From positions 3,906,001 to 3,970,000 of the forward strand of contig NZ_CP007220.1 of the NCBI RefSeq assembly GCF_001632805.1: a stretch of DNA of 64,000 nt, read 5' to 3'. The first letter of the stretch is position 1. Each line of letters starts with the position of its first letter. Below are positions 28,392 through 36,814 of the stretch, one piece after another. The notes under the pieces were generated by a model. That model had not been told where the DNA came from and ran no database searches. It saw only the letters and a program-made list of their open reading frames with translations. The DNA comes from Mycobacteroides chelonae CCUG 47445 (GTDB lineage Bacteria; Actinomycetota; Actinomycetes; Mycobacteriales; Mycobacteriaceae). Both the position numbers and the translations under genes were made by a program.

Positions 28392-28844
28392 TTACCCCTG
28401 GACCTGCGCGCGGTCCACCAGGTTGAAAAGCACCACGATGCTCTCGGTGCGGTCGATGTCCCCACTGGCACGGATGCGTTCCAACGCACGCTCGAGGTGC
28501 TGAATATCGCGTGCCAGCACCCGCAACATCGCATCGGAGGTTCCGGTCACCGTCGCGGCACTGACAACCTCGGGAATGTCGATCCACGCCCCCCGCAAGG
28601 CTTCCGGCGTGATGGTGCCCTGGCAGTAAACCTGTACGTAGGCCTCGGTGTTCCATCCGACGGCCGCGCGATCCACCACGGTGGTGAACCCCTTGATCAC
28701 CCCCGTCGCAACCAGCCGGTCGACACGGCGCTTGACCGCCGGGGCCGACAAGTTGACCTCCTCACCGATCTCGGCGAACGTCGCTCGAGCGTTGCGCATC
28801 AACAGCGTCACGATCCGCTCATCGGTGGCATCGAGCTCGGCCAT
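28392..28844 (-). CDS. Lrp/AsnC-family transcriptional regulator
   Basis: The 150-residue protein has an N-terminal winged helix-turn-helix (LDATDERIVTLLMRNARATFAEIGEEVNLSAPAVKRRVDRL) and a C-terminal RAM effector domain (YCQGTI ... VTGTSDAMLRVLARDIQHLERALERI). It is divergent from the arginine/ornithine genes at 28980, so it most likely senses an amino acid such as arginine or ornithine and controls that operon. The gene pair matches Rv2324 and Rv2323c in M. tuberculosis. Confidence 0.92.
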   Translation of the reverse strand: MAELDATDERIVTLLMRNARATFAEIGEEVNLSAPAVKRRVDRLVATGVIKGFTTVVDRAAVGWNTEAYVQVYCQGTITPEALRGAWIDIPEVVSAATVTGTSDAMLRVLARDIQHLERALERIRASGDIDRTESIVVLFNLVDRAQVQG

Positions 28845-28945
28845 TCACGTTCCTCCTCCGGCTATCCCACCCCGTCCTGCAATAGAATGCCAAATTTACG
28901 ATCTTGACGCAATGAATCGCGGCCATCTAGACAACGCATAGTGAT

Positions 28946-28960
28946 TGATTGCGGCAATCA
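28946..28960 (+). promoter_or_regulatory. Inverted repeat upstream of the ddaH-rocD operon
   Basis: TGATTGC (28946-28952) and GCAATCA (28954-28960) are a perfect inverted repeat around one base, 19 bp before the start codon at 28980. It is a candidate site for the divergent Lrp/AsnC regulator. A weak promoter (TTGACG 28904-28909, TAGACA 28928-28933) lies upstream. Confidence 0.5.
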
Positions 28961-28979
28961 CCTCTCCTACGCTCAGCGC

Positions 28980-29837
28980 ATGACCGTTGTGCACGAGGGT
29001 GGACACCCGGCCGGCTCCCCCATCCAACAACCAGACAGAACACCGACGACGCGTCACTACGTGATGGTGCCGCCGACGTACTACACCGTCGAGTACGCGA
29101 TCAATCCCTGGATGGACATATCCAATCCGGTCGATCCGAGTTTGGCCACCGCCCAGTGGAATACGTTGCGCGCCACCTACGAACGCCTCGGCCATACGGT
29201 GGACATCCTGCCTCCCGTGGCCGGCCTACCGGACATGGTCTACGCAGCCAACGGCGGAGTCGTGCTGCGGGGCAACGCCGTTGTCGCACGGTTCACCCAC
29301 CCCGAGCGCGCCGGCGAATCCGCCGCACACGCCGAATGGATGCGTGTGCACGGACTGCGCGCCATGCACACCCGGTACACCAACGAGGGCCAAGGCGACT
29401 TCCTGCTGGCGGGCGATGTCATGTTGGCCGGTACGGGTTTCCGCACCGACGTCCGGTCTCACGTGGAAGTGGCACGAATGCTCGACATTCCCGTCGTAAC
29501 ACTGGAGCTCGTCGATCCGCGTTTCTATCACCTGGATACCGCGCTGGCCGTACTGGATCCGCAGACCGTGGCGTACTATCCGCAGGCGTTCAGTGATGCC
29601 TCGCAAGCCCGGTTGCAGTTCATGTATCCCAACGCGATCATCGCCAGCTCCACCGACGCCTACGTGCTCGGGATGAATGCGGTATCCGACGGTCGCCACG
29701 TCATGCTGCCCGCCACCGCGACCGGATTCGCCGAACAACTCCGCACCGCGGGATTCGAACCGATCGGTATCGATCTCTCCGAGCTTCTCAAGGGTGGCGG
29801 TTCGGTGAAATGCTGCACGCTGGAGCTGCACTCGTGA
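28980..29837 (+). CDS. DDAH/arginine-dihydrolase-family guanidino hydrolase
   Basis: ATG 28980 gives 285 residues of the amidinotransferase-superfamily branch usually called dimethylargininase. Landmarks are PDMVYAANGG, Glu136 in NEGQGDF, His184 in FYHLDTALAVLD and the nucleophile Cys278 in KGGGSVKC. Asn91 occupies the spot where arginine deiminase and DDAH carry an Asp. Such an Asn is described as needed for the second hydrolysis in cyanobacterial arginine dihydrolase ArgZ, so the enzyme may turn arginine straight into ornithine for RocD. First gene of the operon. Confidence 0.88.
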   Translation: MTVVHEGGHPAGSPIQQPDRTPTTRHYVMVPPTYYTVEYAINPWMDISNPVDPSLATAQWNTLRATYERLGHTVDILPPVAGLPDMVYAANGGVVLRGNAVVARFTHPERAGESAAHAEWMRVHGLRAMHTRYTNEGQGDFLLAGDVMLAGTGFRTDVRSHVEVARMLDIPVVTLELVDPRFYHLDTALAVLDPQTVAYYPQAFSDASQARLQFMYPNAIIASSTDAYVLGMNAVSDGRHVMLPATATGFAEQLRTAGFEPIGIDLSELLKGGGSVKCCTLELHS

Positions 29838-29857
29838 CCGTCACGGAGGCCCCCGGC

Positions 29858-31078
29858 ATGTCACCCGACTCATATAAGAGCGCCGAATACATCGAGTTGG
29901 CCGAGCAGTACGGCGCACACAACTATGCGCCGCTACCGGTCGTCGCTCACCGCGCCGAGGGCGCGTGGATCGAAGACGTGGACGGCAAGCGCTATCTGGA
30001 TTGTCTGGCCGCCTACTCGGCGGTGAACTTCGGCCACGGCAACCCCGAGATTCTCGCGGCCGCCCACGCTCAGCTCGACACGGTGACCCTGGTAAGCCGG
30101 GCATTTCATTCGGATCGTCTCGGCAGGTTCTGTCGCGACCTCGCCCGCCTCTGCGGTAAGGGCATGGTGCTGCCGATGAACACCGGGGCCGAGGCGGTGG
30201 AAAGTGGCATCAAGGTCGCCCGTAAATGGGGCACCGACGTCAAGGGAGTGCCCGCCGGACAGGCCAACATCGTGGTGGCTCACAACAACTTCCACGGCCG
30301 GACCATCAGCATCGTAAGTTTCTCCTCCGACGAGACGGCGCGCGGCGGATTTGGCCCGTTCACACCCGGCTTCCGCATGGTGCCGTTCGGCGACATCGCC
30401 GCACTGGCACGGGCGATCGACGACAACACCGTCGCCGTCCTCCTCGAACCGGTTCAGGGCGAGGCCGGCATCATCATTCCGCCCGACGACTACCTGCCGG
30501 CGGTCCGCGCACTGTGCACCGAGAACCATGTGCTGTTCATCGCCGACGAGATCCAGGCCGGGCTCGCGCGCACCGGCAAGATGTTCGCCTGTGATCACTG
30601 GAACGTGGTCCCGGACGTCTACCTACTGGGCAAGGCGCTGGGCGGTGGCGTGGTCCCGGTCTCTGCCGTGGTCGCCGACGTCGATGTGCTTGGCGTGCTG
30701 CATCCAGGCGAGCACGGCTCCACCTTCGGTGGAAATCCGTTGGCCGCAGCCATCGGATCGACAGTCGTGGCAATCCTCGAGCGTGGTGAGTTCCCGCGGC
30801 GTGCGGCGGTTCTCGGTGGGCATCTGCGACGACGCCTGGATGCCCTGATCGGCCATGGCGTCACCGAGGTGCGTTCACTGGGACTGTGGGCCGGGGTCGA
30901 CATCGATCCGAATCTGGCAACCGGAAGACAAATCAGTCTGCGCATGGCAGAGTGTGGCGTCTTAGTGAAGGACACGCATGGCGCGACTCTCCGGTTTGCA
31001 CCACCCCTTGTCATCACCGAGGACGAAATCGATTGGGCAATAGACCAGTTCGCTGATGCGCTGGCCAAAAGCCGGTAG
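29858..31078 (+). CDS. rocD: Ornithine aminotransferase
   Basis: ATG 29858 follows an ideal GGAGG; GTG 29834 overlapping the previous stop is an alternative. The 406-residue PLP enzyme has MNTGAEAVESGIKVARKWG, the FHGRT motif, EPVQGEAG, FIADEIQAGLARTG with Asp230, and Lys259 in YLLGKALGGG as the Schiff-base residue. It converts ornithine to glutamate semialdehyde. The gene is intact, unlike M. tuberculosis, where it is split into rocD1 and rocD2. Lies between the hydrolase and the permease. Confidence 0.95.
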   Translation: MSPDSYKSAEYIELAEQYGAHNYAPLPVVAHRAEGAWIEDVDGKRYLDCLAAYSAVNFGHGNPEILAAAHAQLDTVTLVSRAFHSDRLGRFCRDLARLCGKGMVLPMNTGAEAVESGIKVARKWGTDVKGVPAGQANIVVAHNNFHGRTISIVSFSSDETARGGFGPFTPGFRMVPFGDIAALARAIDDNTVAVLLEPVQGEAGIIIPPDDYLPAVRALCTENHVLFIADEIQAGLARTGKMFACDHWNVVPDVYLLGKALGGGVVPVSAVVADVDVLGVLHPGEHGSTFGGNPLAAAIGSTVVAILERGEFPRRAAVLGGHLRRRLDALIGHGVTEVRSLGLWAGVDIDPNLATGRQISLRMAECGVLVKDTHGATLRFAPPLVITEDEIDWAIDQFADALAKSR

Positions 31079-31103
31079 GTTTCGCCCGGCCCCAGGAGGC
31101 GCA

Positions 31104-32579
31104 ATGGCACCCTCGTCACCCAGCCTTGCCCAGCAGTTGCTGCGGCGCCGTCCTACGTCGGGGGCTCCCACTGCCCACGGCGCCGGCGGGCATCTGAGGC
31201 AATCGATGGGGACATTCCAACTCACCATGATCGGCGTCGGCGCCACGGTGGGCACCGGAATCTTCTTCATCTTGGCCGAATCCGTGCCCAAGGCAGGCCC
31301 CGCGGTGATGGCCTCGTTCCTGGTCGCCGGTCTCGCCGCAGGACTGGCAGCGCTCTGTTATGCCGAGTTGGCCTCCGCGGTACCGGTATCGGGTTCCTCG
31401 TTCTCCTACGCCTACACCACTCTGGGCGAGCTGGCAGCGATGGTGGTGGCCGCCTGTCTGCTGCTGGAGTACGGCGTATCAGCGGCCGCGGTCGCGGTGG
31501 GCTGGAGCCAGTACCTCGACAAGCTTCTGGTCAACGTCTTCGGATCGCATCTGCCGCACGCGATCAGCGCCGCCCCCTGGGACAACGTCGATCCGGGAGT
31601 GCCGCACGCCTGGCTAAACCTGCCGGCCGTGGTCCTGATCATCATGTGCGCGATCCTGCTCATCCGTGGCACCAGCGAGTCCGCACTCGTGAACACGGTC
31701 ATGGTGCTGCTCAAACTCGCCGTTCTTACTGTCTTCGCGATCATCGCGTTCACCGCGTTTCAGGCGGGCAACTTCTCCGACTTCGCGCCGTTCGGCGTCA
31801 GCGGCATCGGTGCCGCAGCCGGAACGATCTTCTTCACCTACGTCGGGTTGGACACGGTGTCCACCGCCGGCGAGGAAGTGAAGGACCCGCAACGCACGAT
31901 GCCGCGCGCGCTCATCGCCGCACTCCTCATCGTCACCGCCTTCTACCTCGTGGTCGCCCTTGCCGCACTCGGCGCGCAGCCGTGGCGGGAGTTCGAAGGG
32001 CAGTCCGCCGGCCTGGCCCTGATTCTGGACAAGGTCACCGGAAGTACCTCTGCCAGTACCTTCCTCGCGGTCGGCGCGGTCATTTCGATCTTCTCGATCA
32101 CCCTGGTCTCGATGTACGGCCAGACCCGCATCCTGTTCGCCATCGGCCGCGACGGCCTGCTGCCCTCGATCTTCGCGCAGGTCAATCCCCGCACGCTGAC
32201 ACCGGTGAACAACACCATCATCGTCGCGATCGTCGTGGGCCTCATGGCCGCATTCGTACCGCTGAACAGCCTCGCGAACATGGTGTCGATCGGCACCCTG
32301 ACCGCCTTCATCGTGGTGTCGATCGGCGTCATCATCCTCCGGATCCGAGAACCCGAGCTGCCGCGCGCCTTCCGTGTTCCCGGCTACCCGGTCACACCGG
32401 TTCTGTCCGTGATTGCCTGCGGTTACATCCTGTTCAGCTTGCCCTGGGTCACCTGGATCGCCTTCGGGTCCTGGGTTGCCGTGGTGCTGGTGTTCTATCT
32501 GGCGTGGGGACGGCACCACAGCGCGTTGAACGACGTACCCAACGACCCGGCCGAACTGCCCGAGAAGGAACCGGTATGA
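31104..32579 (+). CDS. rocE: Cationic amino-acid permease RocE-like (APC superfamily)
   Basis: ATG 31104 follows AGGAGG. The 491-residue protein has about twelve membrane segments, starting with GTFQLTMIGVGATVGTGIFFILAESVPKAGP, the APC helix-1 motif, then the TIFFTYVGLDTVSTAGEEVKDPQRTMPRAL loop. This is the cationic amino-acid transporter type (arginine, ornithine, lysine). Position between rocD and a universal stress gene matches Rv2320c. Its stop overlaps the next ATG by four bases. Confidence 0.9.
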   Translation: MAPSSPSLAQQLLRRRPTSGAPTAHGAGGHLRQSMGTFQLTMIGVGATVGTGIFFILAESVPKAGPAVMASFLVAGLAAGLAALCYAELASAVPVSGSSFSYAYTTLGELAAMVVAACLLLEYGVSAAAVAVGWSQYLDKLLVNVFGSHLPHAISAAPWDNVDPGVPHAWLNLPAVVLIIMCAILLIRGTSESALVNTVMVLLKLAVLTVFAIIAFTAFQAGNFSDFAPFGVSGIGAAAGTIFFTYVGLDTVSTAGEEVKDPQRTMPRALIAALLIVTAFYLVVALAALGAQPWREFEGQSAGLALILDKVTGSTSASTFLAVGAVISIFSITLVSMYGQTRILFAIGRDGLLPSIFAQVNPRTLTPVNNTIIVAIVVGLMAAFVPLNSLANMVSIGTLTAFIVVSIGVIILRIREPELPRAFRVPGYPVTPVLSVIACGYILFSLPWVTWIAFGSWVAVVLVFYLAWGRHHSALNDVPNDPAELPEKEPV

Positions 32580-33457
32580 CCGTCGTCGTCGGATATCTCT
32601 CGGGCAAGGGCGGCAAGGGCGCCCTGCACCTGGCTGTCGAATCTGCCCGCGTTCTCGAGACCTCCCTGACGGTCACCACCGTGGTGCCGAAGCCGTGGAC
32701 CACACTGTCGAAAGCCAAGATCGACGCCGAGTACGCGCAATGGGCTCAGAAACTTTCCGACGATTCGAAGTCCGAGGCCGCTGCGTATCTCGAAAAGATC
32801 AGCGCCGGAATCGATGTCACATTCCACAACGTGGCTCATCGCTCGGTATCCGGCGGGCTGCTGGAAGCGGTGGAGGCGTCCGACGCGGATGTACTCGTCG
32901 TCGGCTCCGCCTCGGAAGGACGCCTTGGGCAAGTGGTGCTGGGCTCGACCGGGGATCGGCTGTTGCACTCCTCCCCCGTCCCACTGGCCATCAGCCCCCG
33001 CGGTTACCGCGGTTCGAAGGCCGGCACGGTCAGCCGAGTCACCTGCGGATACCCAGGCACAGAGGATGCGGTTGACGTTGTACACCAAGCGGTTCGGCTG
33101 ACACAGCGTCTGCACGCGCCGCTGCGCGTGGTCACCTTCGCCGTGCGCGGCCGCACCATGCTGACGGCTGGGGTGGGCCCCGAAGCCGAGGACGCGGTGC
33201 TCGCCAGCTGGGTCGCCCAGTCCGAAGAGGCGCTGGCCGGCCTACGTCAGGACGGAGTGATCGAATCCGAGGTCGAGTTGAAGGTCGTCACCGGCGACAG
33301 TTGGGATGACGCCCTGGACAATGCCGAGTGGCTCGACGGCGAGCTATTGGTGCTCGGCAGCCGCCCCCACAGCACGGTTGCCCGCGTCTTCCTGGGGTCC
33401 CGCGCAACCAAGATCGTCAGGCACAGCCCGGTGCCCGTCGTGGTGATGCCGGGCTAG
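32576..33457 (+). CDS. Tandem universal stress protein (UspA)
   Basis: The 293-residue protein holds two Usp domains of about 145 residues. The first ends VVGSASEGRLGQVVLGSTGDRLLHSSPVPLAI, with the G-x2-G-x9-G-S/T type of nucleotide site only partly kept; the second ends LVLGSRPHSTVARVFLGSRATKIVRHSPVPVVV. It overlaps rocE by four bases and matches Rv2319c. It may tune the transporter or respond to energy state; no function is proven. Confidence 0.88.
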   Translation: MTVVVGYLSGKGGKGALHLAVESARVLETSLTVTTVVPKPWTTLSKAKIDAEYAQWAQKLSDDSKSEAAAYLEKISAGIDVTFHNVAHRSVSGGLLEAVEASDADVLVVGSASEGRLGQVVLGSTGDRLLHSSPVPLAISPRGYRGSKAGTVSRVTCGYPGTEDAVDVVHQAVRLTQRLHAPLRVVTFAVRGRTMLTAGVGPEAEDAVLASWVAQSEEALAGLRQDGVIESEVELKVVTGDSWDDALDNAEWLDGELLVLGSRPHSTVARVFLGSRATKIVRHSPVPVVVMPG

Positions 33458-33464
33458 AGCCGTC

Positions 33465-34313
<849 letters not shown>

Positions 34314-34326
34314 CTAGCAGCAGCAC

Positions 34327-34340
34327 TAGAACGTGTTCCA
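34327..34340 (-). promoter_or_regulatory. KstR-type operator upstream of the mycofactocin-coupled SDR
   Basis: TAGAACGTGTTCCA at 34327-34340 fits TNNAACNNGTTNNA exactly and lies 41 bp before the SDR start. A minus-strand TAGCCT hexamer (about 34311-34316) could be the -10, so KstR bound here would block initiation. Confidence 0.75.
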
Positions 34341-34445
34341 GATTGAGGACCGCTCAGCGGACAATATGAACACTGCCATCAGGAAGGGCGAACCACCGCA
34401 AGGCGATCGAGGCGCGCGCCATTGCCCCTGGGCCGCGCCGTCGGC

Positions 34446-35255
34446 CTAGAGATCGCCGAGGATCTCCGCGCGTTTGGTGTTGTACTCCGCTTCGGACACC
34501 AGCGATGCCAGCTTCAACCGATCGAGCTCGGCAAGCCGGTCGGATACCGAGCCGCCGGGGCCGGGGTCGGCCGACGAGGCCCGCTCAGCCCCCTCTGTCT
34601 TGCGCAGAATGGCGTCAATCTGTTGGCGGACAACCGGATTAGAACGGATGTCCACCACCCCATCGGTGCCAATACCATTGGCCTTGAGAACCTTCATGAT
34701 CTCGAAGAGCGGACCGGCCTGCCCGGTCAGGTCGTACTCGCGGCCCTGCGACGAGCTGGTGAATTTGGCCGGCACCTGACCGCTGAGTAACGCGGTGCGC
34801 TGCCAATCGATCTGAAACTGCTCGGTGCCGGGCGCCACGAGCACAACGAGCTTGCCGCGCGAGAGGGCAGGTACCTGCAGCACCGACACCCGCGTCCTCG
34901 TCTCGGCACGGAACGGACTGACCCCTTCCCCGTGCACCTGAAGCGTCAGCTTGATGACCGGCTGATCGTTAACCCTCATGCCGGTCTCATTGGCCGCCAC
35001 TACGTCGGCAAGCGCGAGAATACCGTTGGCCTCCAACAGCTTGCGCGCCTCATCGGTCCGAGTGAAGACCAACGTCAACACGAACGCCAACACGACGATC
35101 CCGATGGTGATACCGACGCCGCTATACAGCATCCAACTCGTCGCGGGTTGGTCGATCACGTAATACATCACGATGAATATCGGCCCGACGATCCCGCAGA
35201 TCAACGAGAAGGCCAGGATTTTCAGAAAGCGTCCGACCACGTTCATGGCGCTCAT
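34446..35255 (-). CDS. Membrane protein with C-terminal SHOCT domain
   Basis: About 269 residues; three closely spaced ATGs (35258, 35255, 35246) follow GGAGG, so the exact start is uncertain. Two membrane helices lie at the N-terminus (FLKILAFSLICGIVGPIFIVMYYVI and a second ending VLTLVF). A soluble region of about 150 residues follows, then a linker and a final SHOCT motif (RLAELDRLKLASLVSEAEYNTKRAEILGDL). SHOCT modules are oligomerisation or protein-contact motifs; no enzymatic function is visible. Divergent from the MpaB-like gene at 35360. Confidence 0.8.
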   Translation of the reverse strand: MSAMNVVGRFLKILAFSLICGIVGPIFIVMYYVIDQPATSWMLYSGVGITIGIVVLAFVLTLVFTRTDEARKLLEANGILALADVVAANETGMRVNDQPVIKLTLQVHGEGVSPFRAETRTRVSVLQVPALSRGKLVVLVAPGTEQFQIDWQRTALLSGQVPAKFTSSSQGREYDLTGQAGPLFEIMKVLKANGIGTDGVVDIRSNPVVRQQIDAILRKTEGAERASSADPGPGGSVSDRLAELDRLKLASLVSEAEYNTKRAEILGDL

Positions 35256-35277
35256 CATCCTCCACCTGCGCGGCATC

Positions 35278-35326
35278 TTGTGCGGGATCCAGCCAGCCTC
35301 TAATATTGGCAATACATGTTGTCAAC
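35278..35326 (+). promoter_or_regulatory. Promoter-operator of the first MpaB-like gene
   Basis: -35 TTGTGC (35278-35283), 17-bp spacer, -10 TAATAT (35301-35306), then ATTGGCAA-N6-TTGTCAAC (35305-35326), an imperfect palindrome covering the start site. The same arrangement recurs at 36734-36782. Confidence 0.75.
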
Positions 35327-35359
35327 GATGCCGACATTGCCGAACAGGAGGCATTCACC

Positions 35360-36718
35360 ATGCCCAAGCTCACCGCCGTCGATAGCCCCTCGGCCCGCGA
35401 TCCTCATCCGTACGACTACTACCATCGACCGGGCATGGATCTACGCCCAATTCCCGAGGGCAAGAACGAGTTCGGCTGGATCTGGCGCCACTGCCGACAC
35501 GTGCTGTTCGACAACTGGTTCGACGTCGAAGACGACGTCACCCCCACGCCACTGACGCGACTGTTCGACGACCACATGTGGCAGGGCGACGAACTGATGG
35601 ATGCCGTGGTGGCCATGTTCGAGCGCATGGGTTCGGCACGCGCACGCCCCCTGTTCGAGCAGGCCATCACCGATGGCATCGATTCCCTGGACGACCCGCC
35701 GAATGAACTGCGCGCTCTTCTGGAGGACGCATACCGCGTGCCCGAATGGTGGGACCCCGCCAAGGCGGAGCGTGGACGACAACGGCTGTATCGGACCACT
35801 GTCCCCACCTTCCTCATCATGGCGACATTCGGCGTATTCGACACCGTCATGAACTCCGATGTTTCGACATCGACAGGCGCCACCGGAAGATTCCGCGATC
35901 AGGGCCCGCAACGACAGATCGAGACCGGCAGGTTCTTCGCCACCCTCTTCGATCGGGATGCCATGCAGCCCGGTTCACCACAGATGAAGCTGACCCTACG
36001 CGTGCGGCTTGTACATTCGCTGGCCCGCAAGGGCCTTCGATCCGCATGGGGTCCAGACAACTATGCGAGGTTCGGGGCGCCGATTCCCAACTCATCAATG
36101 TGCGGATTCATCGAGGCCGGGGCGTTGGGTGGATTGGTGCTCGACCAACGATTCGGCCGACCGTGCACACTCAAGGAGATCGATGATGTGTGGCACTACA
36201 TGTCTCGATGGGCGTTGCTATTCGGCGTGACAGAGACGTTGTGCCCCAAGTCCGGCATCGAGGCTATGCACAACCTCGACTACCTGCTGGCACGATCCGG
36301 CGAAGCATCGAAGTGGCGAGTGGAACTTGTGGAAGTCCTGTCGTCGCTGACCACCGGCGGGTTCCAGAACCGAATAGGAGACCTGCTGTACTCGACCGTC
36401 ATTGGTGGTCCCGGTTCGGTTCTCATGGGATCGCAAGCGATGGACGAGTTCCTACGCGACACCCAGTTCGAACGGATACCCCATCGGCTCCCAGGCACGA
36501 TCGTCAAAGCCGTCGCGACAGCCGGCGGACATACCGCCGCCATCCGCGATCGAGTACCAGGAATCAACTGGGTCCGCCGCATCACGTACGGACGGCTGAT
36601 ACCGAACCCAAGCCTTCTCATCAACCCAGCCTTCGACGTTCTCGAAAAGCTCCACAAGGTCAGCTCCACCTACACGATGCACGACACCAACACCTCCGGG
36701 CACGCCTTCGCCAGCTAG
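35360..36718 (+). CDS. MpaB/DUF2236-family oxygenase, paralogue 1
   Basis: ATG 35360 follows AGGAGG; 452 residues. The protein belongs to the oxygenase-MpaB (DUF2236) family, related to latex-clearing protein Lcp, in which conserved Arg/His residues hold a b-type heme. Conserved stretches include FDDHMWQGDELMD, DTVMNSDVSTSTGATGRF, LRVRLVHSLARKGL, MCGFIEA and DDVWHYMSRWALLFGV. It should oxidise a lipid or terpenoid; the substrate is unknown. About 62% identical by eye to the gene at 36815, so it arose by tandem duplication. Confidence 0.85.
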   Translation: MPKLTAVDSPSARDPHPYDYYHRPGMDLRPIPEGKNEFGWIWRHCRHVLFDNWFDVEDDVTPTPLTRLFDDHMWQGDELMDAVVAMFERMGSARARPLFEQAITDGIDSLDDPPNELRALLEDAYRVPEWWDPAKAERGRQRLYRTTVPTFLIMATFGVFDTVMNSDVSTSTGATGRFRDQGPQRQIETGRFFATLFDRDAMQPGSPQMKLTLRVRLVHSLARKGLRSAWGPDNYARFGAPIPNSSMCGFIEAGALGGLVLDQRFGRPCTLKEIDDVWHYMSRWALLFGVTETLCPKSGIEAMHNLDYLLARSGEASKWRVELVEVLSSLTTGGFQNRIGDLLYSTVIGGPGSVLMGSQAMDEFLRDTQFERIPHRLPGTIVKAVATAGGHTAAIRDRVPGINWVRRITYGRLIPNPSLLINPAFDVLEKLHKVSSTYTMHDTNTSGHAFAS

Positions 36719-36733
36719 CCACACTGTCAGCTC

Positions 36734-36782
36734 TTGTGAGCTCTCCCCACACGGCCTAATATTGACAATGCACGTTGTCAAT
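36734..36782 (+). promoter_or_regulatory. Promoter-operator of the second MpaB-like gene
   Basis: -35 TTGTGA (36734-36739), 17-bp spacer, -10 TAATAT (36757-36762), then a perfect palindrome ATTGACAA-N6-TTGTCAAT (36761-36782). It duplicates the element at 35278-35326 almost exactly, so both genes should answer to one repressor. Confidence 0.8.
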
Positions 36783-36814
36783 GATGTCGACGTCAACACC
36801 CAGGAGGCGCCCGG

